From Taeniopygia guttata (Eukaryota; Chordata; Aves; Passeriformes; Estrildidae), in assembly GCF_048771995.1 (NCBI RefSeq), contig NC_133030.1, forward strand, positions 42,626,001 to 42,690,000: DNA of 64,000 nt, in the 5' to 3' direction. Every line of letters starts with the position of its first letter. Position 1 is the stretch's first letter. Shown piece by piece: positions 13,140 through 26,230 of this stretch. Both the position numbers and the translations under genes were made by a program. The notes under the pieces were generated by a model that had not been told where the DNA came from, made no database searches, and saw only the letters and a program-made list of their open reading frames with translations.

Positions 13140-13340
13140 GAGAGATATAGGCCCAGATGGGAATCCCAGATCCTTCCGCCCAGAACTACCCGATGTTGTT
13201 ATTAATTAGTATGGAAATATTTTCCTTTCTTGAGAGAGGGCTGTTGAATTGCCAGCGGGATACTGGGGGGATGGGTGTGTGCATGTGTGGGGTAGCCTAT
13301 CAAGAAACTATTAATTAGGTTACTTCCCACTGCTGTTGAC
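13140..13340. promoter_or_regulatory. Weak candidate conserved non-coding element
   Basis: Contains two extended homeodomain sites, TATTAATTAG at 13200-13209 and CTATTAATTAGG at 13308-13319, about 110 bases apart, plus scattered CpGs (CCGCCC, CCCGATG, AGCGGG) in otherwise CpG-poor DNA. There is no coding potential. The call is tentative because the motif content is modest. Confidence 0.3.
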
Positions 13341-15769
13341 ATGCAGGGGAAGGAGGCTGTTTGTGGGCCAAAATAAAAAGAAAAGAGAAACTGAAAGACT
13401 GGGATCAAGCATGGAAATCTTGAAGAAAAAAGGAGATGGTTAGGACAAAGCACAGAGGCTGAAAGAGGTATGTGTAAAAAGACATTCCTAAGATTCCCAA
13501 AGCAGAAGATGAAAAAAAATGGAAAACCAGGATATGCTTAGAATCAAAGGGGGAACTCCTCTGAGACCGCAGCAGCATGGTTTGGACACAGCCACAAAAG
13601 GACTGACGGATCCTCTCCTGCCTTGTTACTGGTTTTGCTGTTCATGCTTCCACAAACTTAGCACCAAGGCTTCTGCATGTCAGAGCAATGATATTTTATG
13701 CCAACTGTCACTATGAAACAGGAGAGAATTTAGATGAGAAACTTGTTTGGTTGTAGATTACCTTCCTTTGCTGACTGGGTCTTTTACCCCCCCCTTCCTT
13801 TGGAATGGGATCTTTATCAACTTTGATGAATAATCATAAAAATATTCAATGGAAATTTTCCTTGGCTTTCTATATTATCAACCACTTTCTACTTTTATCA
13901 AGGTCATTTTGCAGTCTCTAGCTATGTGCTTCTGGTCATGTACTTCTGGTTCAGCTCTGGGAGAGGGCTGAATGCAAGAAAACCCCAGCAGAAAGCAATA
14001 GTGTGCTGCATTTGCAGTTATGAGAGAGTGCTAGAAGAGAAAGAGACTAGAAATGTATGTAAGATTATGGGTTAGAATAAGTGAGGGATCTATTCACAGA
14101 GGGGAAAGAAAACAGAGCAAGTGGGTTACCTAAAAATATCAGTGCAGGCTCCTGGCTCCCTTGCAGAGGGAAGAAATCAGTGCAGTTGTGATTATTCAGA
14201 GAAAGTGTTTTGGGTTTGCAAAGTGGGAGGAATGGAGTGATAAGACAAAGACATAGAATTGATACCTCATATGGGACCAACACAATCCATATCTATTTAT
14301 CCTGTGATATGCCTCTAGAGAATGTAGCTGTCTGCTGCATTTTCTTCCAAGAAACCTGTCTGCTATTGGAACATGCAGAGGATCTGCCTACTCTCCTTGG
14401 AGTAATAGAGCACAGAAGGAAAACAGCTATCCAGATTGCAGCCTACCGTCACCACTTCAAATCCTCAAGTTCCCTAAGAGATCTAGAACTGGGGTGGTTC
14501 AAAACAGAGAAACTAGTAATAAAGGAGGCAATAAATCTGGAAGAATAATTTGGCTTTCAATTTCAGATGTTTGTGCACAACAGTGACAATTTATCAGCAG
14601 GTGAAAGATTGTTGTTAGTCCATGCACATCTTGGGGGCCAAGGAAGCTGTTAGCCTTAGATCTGCCACCAATTACAGAATCTAGGAGTGCTCATGAAGCC
14701 CTTGCCTACTCTCTTCCTATGCTTCATGTAAGGCAGATTAGGGTTGAGGTGGGATGATGTTCATCAGCAAGGAGGCATATGGCAGGACAAGAAGAGTGAA
14801 GCAGGAAGAAGCTAAGCACTGCACAGGTGAGGGCTACTGGTTCCACATCCAGCTCTTTTTGATCTTGGCTCCTTGTGGGTGTCACGTGTCTATCTGGTTT
14901 TGTTTTGTTTTAAGGAAAATTAAGTACAGATAATTGTGTTCCTTAGAAATTGTCCTGCCAATTTAATTTGAATTTATTGTTAGGCCTGCTTTTCTAAGGG
15001 AATACTGCGTATGTGATTACACTGGTTAAGTCTGTGTAGCTTTATAATATGTTATCTAATTTCAAATGCATTTGCACCCACTCAGAGTCTGAAAGGTATT
15101 AAGTTCAGACAAGTTTCATGAAATAGCTGACAGGTAGAGACCTTATTATTATACCTTAGGGAAAGACTGCAGGATGAGCTCATGCTTATTAGAGTCCAGG
15201 AAATCCGCATGGGACAGGGACTGTCCAAATGCCCCAGTTACAGAAGAGTTCAGTTGAGGCTCACATCTTACTGTGAGTGCATAAGAGGATCCATTGTTTG
15301 GTCAGTGTCTCGCAGATTCTCAAGTGAATAGTAAGGCAGGAGCTTCCTTCTTTTTGGGCATTCATAATCCTGCTAATTCATGTGGATTCCCTGGAATTTA
15401 GTAAGAGGTGAGTAACAGTGCAGCCTCAGTGTAATAGAGTTAAAAAGCCAGTCAAACACAACAGAGAACGCTATTACAAACAAGGCATCTTTGTTTCAGA
15501 GAGAAGACTCTTAAAGAAGTTAAGTTGAAATGCAGATATAAAATTGATGATGTCTGTACTGACTGTATCCTCTGACCTCAACTTGTGTGTGCCCCAGTTT
15601 TTGTCAGACTCTGAGTACTGGTTTCACTGTGATTTTGGATCCCAGTATAGTCAACCTGGTCTAGTTCTGGCATGAATGTTACTTTGGTCCAACATACTTA
15701 GTTCAGCACAGGATCTTTGGAGATGTAAGCTAGACTAACATAAATGTGGTTATAGTTATGTAACTTTTT
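13341..15769. other. Non-coding stretch
   Basis: No gene recognised. A 112-codon plus-strand frame (14210-14548) has mixed composition but no identifiable domain and no good splice borders. A CACGTG E-box lies at 14883-14888, and the AT-rich part after it (about 14910-15030) has several AATT cores but nothing decisive. Confidence 0.6.
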
Positions 15770-15943
15770 CCAGTGAAATATTCTTGTAAAATCATTCTTG
15801 TGAAGTGGGATAGTTAGATTTGTACAAAAAATTATGCAGACCAGGCCTCAAATTACAAAGTATTTGCAGTAAAGATCATATTTGCATATTTACATATGCG
15901 TGGTTCTAAGTGTCAAAGGACCACAGGTTCTGAATGCTGCTTA

Positions 15944-15961
15944 TAATAATAATAATAATAA
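15944..15961 (+). repeat. (TAA)6 microsatellite
   Basis: Six uninterrupted TAA units on the plus strand. Confidence 0.97.
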
Positions 15962-16243
15962 GACAAATAACCTAAAAGTCTGTCTGAGGAGTCACCACAG
16001 CGTGTCTGTAATTAGTTGAAGTAAAAATTATCATTTATGAGGCATCTGGAAACATTAAGTCTCAGAGATGAACAGTACCTATGTAGTCATCTCTGTCAGA
16101 GCACAACCTTAATTACATTTTTGTCCGTGAACTTCCTTACTTTTGCCTGCTCTGAACACTAAATAAAGGTAATAGCTGAAGAGCTTTTGTTTGCAATTTT
16201 GCCATTACGTAGACCACTGAGGCTGTCCATGACTCACTTAGCA

Positions 16244-16280
16244 ATGTTTGCAAAGGGAACAGGCAACATTTTGCAAACAT
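16244..16280. repeat. Inverted repeat, 11-base arms
   Basis: Perfect arms ATGTTTGCAAA and TTTGCAAACAT separated by 15 bases. The arms read TGTTTGC on opposite strands, a known variant of the FOX recognition core, so it may be a paired protein-binding site rather than a hairpin. Confidence 0.9.
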
Positions 16281-16290
16281 AATGTAGCAA

Positions 16291-19200
16291 TGCAGATGCA
16301 GTTTCTCTGCACAGTCTCACACATTCTGAAGAAGGAGCTGAATTAGAGTTTGCATTTATTGAGAACCTGGCTGAAGAAATCAGCTTTGAAGGAGGGAATC
16401 AATAAGCAGTTCAGGGCAAGGAACTGCTTCCTTGTGGCTTTGGGTGTCAAGTCTTGTTTGCTCTTTGATTAAGCTTTTCTAGAGTGAGTAACAATTTCTC
16501 CAAGTTACTGCCACAACTCAGAACAATAGTAGTTAACACAGAAGACTTGAAAATAATTCTTTTAAAAATTGAGTGTTTTGTTAAATTTTGTGAGAGAATT
16601 ACAGAGATTTAAGAAAATATTTTCTTGAAGAATTTACTAATGCAGTCAAGAAATACGAAATGCCCCATGATTACAAAGAGCAGTCAACATGCCTCTAGAG
16701 TCTCATTTTCTGCCTAATGACTAGGGAGAAAATGAAAAATAAATTAACTTTTTTTTTCCCCCCAAACATGAATTGTTTTCTTTGAAAACTTAAGAAGGAG
16801 ACATGAAAACATTTCCACAGGCTATATGTTTTCTAACATCCCATTTTTACAAATATAAAAATGTGAATTTTTTCGTCTGATAAAGTGGCAAAAAGAAATT
16901 TCTTTGGGAGAATGACACATATGTAGCTCAACAGCTTTAGAGAACAGGCCTCCAAAGAGAAGAAGGTAGTCTGTCCTTCAAGTTTCCATGGGGTTTCACC
17001 TGGTAAATGAATCCCAGGATCTCGTTGCAAGGTACAAAATATATTCAAGAAAGAGAGGTTCTGTTCTTGTCTATATTACTTGAGGTATATTAACTCAGTG
17101 ATAACTCAGCCTAGCTAGATACAATCTCATGGTGCTTTGCATTTGAATTAATATAGCCTAGATCCCATCTGGATATAAAGTCCAAATGAATGAGGCTGTC
17201 TTTCTGCTGAAATCCAAACCAGCTTGTTAGGAGCTTGCTCAAATAACCCTATATAGCTTTGTTTCATTAATGTACCTTTATTTGCTGTGTGCCATAAAAA
17301 TGGGACTTCTCCTGGAGTTTCTGTTACCCGGCTGCAAAGTGACTCTGCTGCCCAGCCTGGAAAGCACGCACGGGGCAGAATCCAACATTTCTGGCACAAA
17401 GATCTTTGCTGCACAGAGGTGATAAAGGAAGGTTGTGATTTCATACTGGGTTTTTTTTCCCAAGCTTGTAAGCACAAGACAGTTGTGTGGTACATGATGT
17501 GTCAGGGAAGAAGCTACTATGAGTGCTTTGGATCTGCCTCCCTGTGCTCAGGGGGCAGTCCCAGCAAGGTAGTGTATGAGTGTGTGAGCCCATGCTGTGA
17601 CACATTCCTGAAGGGAGGGAACAGGAGAGGAGCTGGGCCTCACCTCCCAGCAGCAGCAGGGCCCTAGGCAGATGCAATGGAAGGGACTGGTTATTCCAGG
17701 TGAGGACAGGTCCAGGTGTGGCAAGAGCACAGACTAAAGCAACAGCAAGGGACTGAGCAACCAAATGTCTGCATCTGGAACACGGGCTCCACAGAAACCT
17801 TCCTCAAGCAGCTGTTTCCAAGGGGCTTTGGGTAAATCCACTTGATGTTAAGAATTTGAGAGATGTTTTTACCCTCCTTCTCACCGTTAAGCCTTGCTGA
17901 ATGTGACATCTTTTTACAGGGGGTAGGTGGGGATGGGGAGGAGGAGGGGAGTATGGAGGGCAGTATAGTTGGCTAAGGACTGTGCTATACCTGATCTACA
18001 GCTCAGGCTCCAGCAGCTTTGAATGCCTGTGATGAACTGCAGAACAGCATTGCGTCCAGAAGTGGCCCGTAGCACTTCCAGGAGCACAGAAGGGGAGGAG
18101 GAGGGGGAAGAAGGCCACAGAGACATTACAAGGGGGATGTTCTCTGTGGCACCTGCCCAGATTGTCTGCAGAGAAATCTGTTGGCACGTTGGTGTTTTGG
18201 CTCTTCCTCAGCCTTGCATTCTGTTGGCTGGCAGCACGTGGCTCTTTTGGGCTGTGGGGACAGCTGTGGTGCACTTGTCTGAGCACCTGGCACCTTATCC
18301 CAGTACCCCCTGGCACTGCCACCTCTCTGCTGGGCCTATGTGTGTGTCCCTTCCTTGACATTCTCTCAGCGCAAAGCATCTTCAGACCAAATCCTAAGTG
18401 ACTGATTTACAAGCAGTAAGGCTTGTAAAGTGCAGCTGCACCAACTTCCCCTGCAGCTTGTCCCCTGTGTGCTGTAGCCTTGCTCCTTCATGTGGGAGTA
18501 GCTCCATGCCGAGTAGCTGAGTTTCTGGCTGCCTGGAGAGTAGAGGAGAGGAAGGCCAAATCCTTTTGTGAAACTCTTCTTTCTGGCACATATGAGTAAC
18601 TACACTTAAAGAAAAGGCTCTTACCATTTCCCTCTTCTCTCTCTCTCTCCACTCTCTTAAAGAGGAAATGCTCTGAGTTTTGAGGTGCTCCAGGCTGCAG
18701 AGCAGGAAGGGTCCAGGTTGGAAGAGCTTTCAGAGGTGGCTGGCAACACTGAGATGACAAATGACTTGACATGATGGAATGAGGGGGCAAAGAGGACTGC
18801 AACAGAATTGCAGTGAAGAGGAAGATACCACCTCACCTACTGCTAAGAGGAAGCTGAGCCAAAGTTCAGCAGAACTTGCCTAAAGACAGAAAAAATACAA
18901 GAGAGAGAAGGATACTACCTGGGCTGGACCTATTCAACATTTTAAAAGGGCTTAGAGCTCTCTGCCAAAGGCCTGGCAGCCATATAGTGGGCTTAGAAGT
19001 GGTTTTAGATGGCACAGAGAAGCTGAAAGGCTTTAGTTGGAAATGCAGATTCCTGTTCCCCTACAGGTGCAAGGGAACCTTGTTGTACCTTTATGCGCTG
19101 GGGAGATTTCTGTGGGGGTAATGCTTAGCCAGACATTTTGTGTTTGATTTACCCACAGTGAGGGAGTGTATTATGGTGGCAGAACTTCACTGCCAGCAAG

Positions 19201-22200
19201 GGAATTGAGGCAGGCATCTGCATACACTTTGCTGTGTCTGTGGAAGTCATGTGTGCCCTCAAGTGCCTCCCAAACACAACTGTTTCATTTCCTCATCAGT
19301 CAGGAATTGTAGGTAGGGGTTTGGTGTGATCTGTGTGGGAGAATAGACTTTCCCATAATATGAAGACAGTTTCTAGCTCTGTTCAGATTTATTTTTGGTT
19401 GCCTGCCTTCTCTTACCCGTTCCTGTGGCATATCCAGCCTGACACAAAACAACATCACCCAGAGATCATCTATCCAGGAGCACTTGTTTAACCAGGTCTG
19501 GGGTACAGAGGGAGAGCTACTGAAGGAAGCAGATTTTTTTCTATCTGTTGTGACATACTGTGGTGGGCTGACCTTGGCCAGCTGCGAACTGCAGTTCCTT
19601 CAGAAAATATCCACCTGCTGCACCATGCCCTCAGCAGGGGTATGGGGGACTGTCTGCTTCAGCATCTTGAGTGCCTCCTCCCCTCCTGTTCTGACCTGAG
19701 TGCCTGTGGGGCTGTCTCTTACTCCTCACTGCCTGTGCACTGTTTTCTGCCCTTTCTTAAACATGTTTTCCTATGGGCACTACCATCTTGTCCAAGGGGC
19801 TCAGCTGTGCCCTGTGGTGTGTGGGCTGGAGGCATTTGGAACAGGCCATATCAGGAATGGGATAGCTCTGGCCTCTCCTCACTAAGGCTGCCCTGCAGCC
19901 CCCCACAGCCAACACCTGGCCACAGACACCTGGTGTGGACATGCTGAGTGACACTTGGCTGATGGTATTTGGACAGGGGTAAGAGTCGCACCCTCTCCTT
20001 AGACTGGTGAGAGTCCCACCCCCAGGGCAGAGATAAGGGCTCTTTCTGACACAGTTAATGTGGCTGGGAGGTCAGGCAGGACTGAGATCGAGGGTGTTGC
20101 TTTGGAGTGGACTCCTGTAGGACCCACTGCAGAATGGATCTTTCCTCACTTTAGAAGCTGCAGGATTTGTATGGCATCTCACTTTCTTTTGAGAGCTCTG
20201 CTGAGTTGTGCCAGCCTGCTGGCATGTCCTTGGGGAATGGGAGCAGGTGAAACCCTTCAGCTTGCATGCAGAGGGCTTCTCCTGGAAAAGCTTATTCCTC
20301 ATCTGGGTGTCTGCAAGCAGAATATCCTCTTCCTCTGAGGAACTTCATCAGTTATTTTCCATCGTTTTTATTTTTAAAAGTTTACCTTTTAATCAAGCAA
20401 GACACACAAAGACTGTGAAGCCTTTTCCTGGAGAGGAGAAGAGAGAGCACTAACAGCCCCCTGACACACAAATTTGGAGGAAGGTGATGCTTTTTCAAGG
20501 GAGCTGAACTAACAATCTGGCTGTAAGGAATTTAGATCTGGAGCCAGACATCATGGTTAGGCCTGTCTGTGGTTATAATGTAGTTGTTTGGGTTTTGTAG
20601 AAGTTTTCTGATGGAATCTGAACTAAGAACAGAACAAAAACCCAAGGGGAAGCTGTTTCTGGTGATCCTTGTCTCTATTTGATCTGGCATCAGAGCTGGC
20701 TTAAATCTCACTTTGTTCTCCTTATCCTGATATCAAAATTGGTACCAGCTCTATTATGACAGTTACCATGCTTCCTGTCCCTCTCCACCATGCCAAGGTC
20801 ACTGAGAACATGAAACATTATCTCCTGCCTGAAGCCGACCGTAGTAGGCTGCCGGGCTGCTCTGAGATTTGTCTGAGCGCACAGCTAATGCCCTGCCAGC
20901 ACAGGTGTGGACTTGCTGGTGCTAAACAAGGTTCTGAGCAAGTGGTACAACAACGGTGGTGAGCTTCTGCAAGGCATCTGCAGCAAAAAAAAAAAGTGCA
21001 GAAGGTGCTTGCCCCAGATGATGCAATGGACAGCACACTGCTGGAGGAATGCAAGTGTGCTGCTGGAAGAGGATGGTGGTGATTTCCAGTGAGTGAATAT
21101 CGTGGTTGCATAATTTAGGCAGGAGTACATCCAAGAATTCTTATTCTGGTGTTTTTTGGGGTTTTTTTTTTGTTTTGTTTTGTTTAGTTTTTTAAATAAT
21201 ATTCTTTTTTCATGAGTGTGAAGCCACACAGAAGCCCATTTGGGCAAAGGCTGTGTAGTAGGAGTGAAAATTTAGAATGGATCTAAGCGAGGTAAGGCTA
21301 GAAGAGACGCTATTATCATACTGCATGTGATGCACTGACAAAGGCTGTGTATTTAAATGTAGTCCAGCATATGATTGTCCTAGCGCTTGCAGGCTTTAAA
21401 TCCTTACAGATTTTATTTCTGTGTGTATGTGTAGAACTGAATGCTTGCTCTGGATAGTTTCTGAACACACTCTGGTATGTGTTTTGTTGCTCAGGCCTAG
21501 CTATTTTTTCATTAGTGCATTGTAATTACTGGTGGACTCAGAAAAACAAGGGAGAGGAGCATTCTTCTGTGCTTGCACTTGTTCTTCTTCAAGCCAGTGG
21601 CATAACCTCTGCTTGAGCAGCTACAGATGGTGCCTCTCTATAGTTTAATTCTACAAATAGCTGTGCCAGGTGAAGACTTTCTGCCCACAGGTCTGAAAAT
21701 GAGAGAATAGATTTGGGTGCTGCCCAGTCCAGGAAAATTCCCTAGTCCTAGCCTGATGTGCTTTACTTGTATCTATTCAGAAAGTTTGCATATTCCTTTC
21801 TAGAGTCCTAATCTCCAGCTGGCCAGCTGGACGGTGCTAGCATCTTTAGCTGGAATGGTTAAACCTGGTAGGAGGCCTGAAGAATTAAAGATATATCAGA
21901 ACTAAAGAAGGAACAAAGTTTACAAGAGAATTAGAACAGTATGTCCTTCCCTGCTGATGACAGAGACTTGACATGGCAACATGGCATGAATCATCCTGGA
22001 GGGTACATGAAAAAACTGGATGCACACATATGAACTTTGTGTTCAATGTGTACAAGAAAAATGCCCTGCTATGGCAGTTGGTTGCACAGAAAAGAATATT
22101 GAAGCAATATGAAGTTTATGGCATTACAATTAAATAAGGAATTAAAAAAAACCACTAATCTTGCAATAATATCAGTATTTCCCTCTTGAGCAATTGCTGT

Positions 22201-25200
22201 TTTTCAGGCTATTTTGTTTCAAAATACATAGTATATTCAACTTCCTATTAGATCTAAGAGTCATACTGTATGTGCCAAGCATACAGAAGAGAGCTGCTGT
22301 TCAAACTTTTTCATTATTTTATCTTTAACTTCTTGTCTTGTAATTTTCAGTCTTGGAACATTTGTTAGTTTGGGTTTTTTTACATTAACTTCCTTTATGT
22401 AAAAAAAAAAAAAAAAAAGGCTTTTAGAACATTTTTTTTTTTTGGTGTACAAGTAGTCCCTGTTTGAAATCTGTGCAATTCACACCTCACTAAATCCAGC
22501 AGGGCACTAATGCAGCTGTTTAGAAATTTGGGGGTTTGTGAGGCTCTTTCAAAGTAATGTGACTCTGATGAAGAAACTTTTTATGTGTTATATTATTCTT
22601 CATAGTTTGTGGCTAGCCTTGGAAACGGCAAAGCTGACTTTCAGTTTATCTTTTAATATTTGTATTCATACCTGCATTTCCTGTTATAAAAGCATCAGTG
22701 ACTCTGAGCTCTAAACTTACAACACGTAAATCAGATTTGCACCAAAGCATCTGGAGGCACACAGGAGAAGGGACAAAGATAATCTGTATAGTTTAATGTA
22801 TGGGTAGAGGCAATTGGAAGATTACACTGATTGGACCAGTATTTTCAAGCTTCAACTGTTTTTGCTTTGGCCCTATCTAAAAAATAGTATCTATGAATTT
22901 TTGTTTGTTTTTGCTTTAAAAGGAAAGTATATTTTGCATTTCTCTATAATAACTTGCATGCAGCTGAGCAAATTCTGCCCAGATTTATATGTGCAAGACT
23001 CAAACTCTGTGTCTGAAGGAAAATAAGCACTGAAATTTTACCTCCACTGTAGAATTGAGGATCTGAGACTGAAATACAGGTGCATGATCAAAGTGGCCCT
23101 AGAAAGAAGCATTTAAAAAAATACCTTCCCAAGCAACAAGCAGAAAATACTGCACTTGCACTTTACAATGGGCAAAGAGTATCTCAGGAATATCTCAAGA
23201 ATACCTTGTACTTGGGTACCTCAAGGAAAGGGATGAGCCTTTCTAGAGTCTACAAGTCACTAATGTTTATCTTTGTAATTTTTTTTTTTTTGTTTTTAAT
23301 GTGTCTGCTTTTGAAATCTTCTGTCTTTATTTGTGCAGTGTTTTGAGTGGGCATTCAGTCTCATGGCCTCCACTCTTGGATTCTTTCCCTGCCTTGCCCT
23401 GAGTCTGGAATTAAGTGGTGTTTATGCACAAGGGTGCTGGCAGTGGGAGTGTGGAAGTTGTGTTTGAAGTTTTATCTGAAGCAGATCTTCTCTGCATTGC
23501 TGGGTACCCCACTGGGGTGCAATTAAAGTCATCCATCCTGCTGTCTAAAGGCAGAGAGGAAGGATGGAGGAATTCTGACTCCATTCAAAGTTCATTCATG
23601 CTAGTTAACTGTGGCTTCTGTCAAGATTTCCTCCCTTCACCCTTCAAGCAGAAAGTGGAAGAATGGGATACTAGTGTATGCCCAGGACTTCTTCTGCTGT
23701 GTAGGTATGGGATGCTAGTGGTAACACTGGACATGGACCTAAGAACTGAACAGAAATTCCTAGCTACCTGCTTGAGATGTTCCCAAAAAGTTCTTGTGAT
23801 TTAAACTACATCATGGGTGTTTCCACCAGAGCATCAGTTTAGCCCATGACAATGTAAGGGGGTAGGGATGATGCTTTTCCATTCAACACAAAGCTTGACA
23901 GAGTAGTATTTGAAGAACTTTACCTGTCAGCAATATATAACAGCAAAGAACAGTCTGACAGTTATAGCTGCGTTTTTTCAAAGTGACTTTTGGGTTTAGG
24001 TTTTGGGACCTTTATCTGCCATGCCTCAGCCTGATTGTTCTGTGTACTGAGTGTCTAAAATTCCTTCTGATGGCAATGGGTAGTGTAAAAGGTTTTACAG
24101 CTCCCGGTATTAAAGCTCAAAAAATCTTGTACTAGCCAGAACAAATATAAGAGGGCAAAAATAAAATTTTTCATTGTTTATTGGGTAATTTTTTATCTGA
24201 GATCTGATTCAACTAGGTGAAGGACCAGAATCCAGCAGGCAATTGAGGGTGTGTTTCCATGCTGGAGCTCAGCCTGTCAGATACTTTTTTCCCCCCTCTT
24301 CATTTGTAGGTCTTCATCTATAGATATCAAAGTGCTTTAAAGCACAGTGTTAAGAATTGTTATCGCTGTTTTTTAAAGCTCAGGGATATGCAGCTGTGGT
24401 AGAGTGACAAGCCAGCTATCACACAGGACAGTAGCTCAGCAGAGGAAAATGGCTAATCATCATGGGTCTTTGCTCAGTCCTTCATCAGACCCCTCTCCAG
24501 TGAACACTGTTTTTTTGTAAAACTTCTTGACTAAATTCTACCAGCTTAGACACAAAGGACACTGACACGAGGTGAATTAAGCATTCAGTAGGATTTTGCC
24601 AAAATAGAGGAAAGTACTGTATCTTCCTATATAATCAATAGCTGAAATTGAATGAGACCTTGGCTCTGACGTGGTGGGACCTTGCCTTGATTTGGGATAG
24701 CTGCTCTTGTTGAACTTTCTTTACTCCAGTAACAGCAGCAGCTGCAGTGCAGTGTAGACATGCCCAAACTAGCTTAAATAGCTCAGGTACTGCTAGCCAC
24801 TGAGCCAAAGAACCATGGAGTTCAGCATGGGCTTGGTGCCTGGGGATTTTATCCTGCTCTTTGAGTTTAGCGTTTCTTTACCATCTCAGCTCAAGCAAGC
24901 CTTGCAATATGTTGAAAAGAAGGCTGGTGGGTCTGGTACACTGTCTTCACTAGTACTTTTTCTGGCAGGAGTGTGCGTGGTGCTAGGGTTGATTGTAGGA
25001 GATGTTGCTAAAGACAGCAGTGTCATGAAAGCTGTTTTGCCTCTGCCTGTCTACTATTCTCCCTCTTCTCCACTCTTCCACTGGTCTTCATCATTAGCTG
25101 CCTTGCCATTGATTCCATTTGCTATGAAGCTCCCTAGTCACTAAGGCTCTACTGAAAATCATTAGTATCTAGGAGCTGGTGAAGGCTTGGAGAAGCAGCT

Positions 25201-25958
25201 GCTTGCTGGAAAGGTTACCAGCCTTGCCTGACTGTGGCTTTAACAGGAGAATCTGTAGGGACTAAATATGGGAAAATCCAGGACCATTCCCTCTGTGGCA
25301 GGTAATAAGAACCAGACCAGAAACATTTGTGATATGTTCTCTGAAGTCACTCTCCAGATGGTGGGCTCCCAGCTCAGCCTCTCTAAGAGAGCTTTGCTGA
25401 TATCTGTAACTCATCACTTTCCCCTGGCAGCACATAAGCAGAAAAGAGGGTTCAGGTCCTTGAGAGCTAAGAAACTTCTGCTGAGTCAATAGGGAGGAAC
25501 CATCACTGCCCTCAGTTTTGTTTGCAGGAACAGCCTCATCAAATAGTGTTTGTGGGCAGAGACCCTAAGTAGACTGCCGAGCTGTTAAATTGCCAACCTA
25601 CCCACTGGTTTATTCTGCAGCAGAAATACAAGCATGCCTGGACCAACCCCCAGACCTCAGCTCTGAACTCCTCTCTCGTTCTGTCAGAATTCCCAGCTTG
25701 TTTTGAAAATGGCATTTATTTTTGTTAAATTGCAAAAGAGTTGGATGCAGTCTGCTAGTTGTGTTTTGCCTCTCCTTCTTTGTACAGTGAATTTTGTTCG
25801 TTCGCTTTACATGCCTCAAGTTGCTGTAATGCTGCTGGGAAAGTAATTGCCTTGCACTTTCTCTTTCTGATGCCCACGGGTGACTGTGGGGGACTCCTCC
25901 CTGGGCACAGTGCAGAGTTAAAAGCCCAGCTTTTGCTGCCTTGCTTAAGACCTGGTTA
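16291..25958. other. Long non-coding stretch, no recognised gene
   Basis: About 9.7 kb without a recognisable gene or interspersed repeat. Open frames reach 129 codons (23415-23804; also 17287-17667, 17996-18379 and 20885-21247), commonly overlapping frames on the other strand and without domains. Simple sequence: a G-rich run at 17919-17949 (listed separately), purine-rich sequence at 18089-18115, CT repeats near 18630-18650, (TTTTG)-type sequence around 21160-21188, and a run of 18 A at 22401-22418 followed by a T run at 22432-22443. A short CpG-bearing block at about 20835-20885 (GCCGACCG, GCCGGGC, GAGCGCAC) may be constrained, but it is short. Confidence 0.6.
17919..17949 (+). other. G-quadruplex-forming motif
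   Basis: Four G runs of at least four (17919-17923, 17929-17932, 17935-17938, 17946-17949) with loops of 5, 2 and 7 bases, which meets the standard G4 pattern with margin. It lies in a generally purine-rich 40-base stretch; no promoter or gene is adjacent. Confidence 0.75.
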
Positions 25959-26007
25959 TTTCTTTCTTTCTTTCTTTTTTTTTTTTTTTTTCTTTTTTTT
26001 TTTTTTT
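25959..26007 (+). repeat. (TTTC)n and poly-T tract
   Basis: Four TTTC-like units run into a nearly pure T tract, broken by one C, ending at 26007 directly beside the enhancer-like block that follows. Confidence 0.95.
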
Positions 26008-26230
26008 GTCAGCTGCCTGTTATATCAATCACAGAGCTGGGATCTATTTATAGGTTGGGACTCGGAGTACTGTGTCCTAGTCACAAAGAGAGGCAGAGAC
26101 GCAGAGGGGACTGTCGGCTGGTGCAGGCAGAACCAAAAGATATTTAATCAGCAATTAGAAACACCTGAGGGCAAGGGAAATTCTACTCCAGCCTCGAGCC
26201 TCATCTCAGCCTGCAGCATGTAAGTAGCGA
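26008..26230 (+). promoter_or_regulatory. Candidate conserved regulatory element with perfect MEF2 box; possible 5' exon end
   Basis: The sequence character changes sharply after the poly-T. Motifs seen: PBX-type ATCAATCA at 26024-26031; CTATTTATAG at 26044-26053, an exact match to the MEF2 consensus YTA(W4)TAR that could also act as a TATA-like box; homeodomain cores in TTTAATCAGCAATTAG (about 26143-26158); and a CACCTG E-box at 26162-26167. CpGs are retained at several places. At 26220 a strong GTAAGT splice-donor sequence follows GCAGCAT. Two readings fit: a distal enhancer, or a minor promoter with a non-coding first exon from about 26075 to 26219. The open frame through here (25759-26223) starts before the T tract and is not credible as protein. 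Confidence 0.45.

Larger units (their letters stand above)
15770..16290. promoter_or_regulatory. Possible regulatory block: octamer site and inverted forkhead-like pair
   Basis: A perfect POU octamer ATTTGCAT at 15880-15887 and a perfect 11-base inverted repeat (ATGTTTGCAAA at 16244-16254, TTTGCAAACAT at 16270-16280, 15-base spacer), in which both arms carry a TGTTTGC forkhead-type core. There is no open frame of note. The surrounding AT-rich sequence has few CpGs, so conservation is uncertain; the call rests on motifs only. Confidence 0.3.

Noticed and set aside
14210..14548. 112-codon plus-strand open frame with fairly balanced composition
   Set aside because: No recognisable domain, no convincing acceptor or donor, and a length expected by chance.
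23080..23240. Start of a frame resembling ribosomal protein S4 (PRKKHLK)
   Set aside because: Only about seven residues match and the sequence after them bears no similarity; no A tail or flanking duplication of a processed pseudogene was found.
24332..24345. Perfect 14-base palindrome GTGCTTTAAAGCAC
   Set aside because: A palindrome this length is expected a few times by chance in 64 kb; nothing else supports function.
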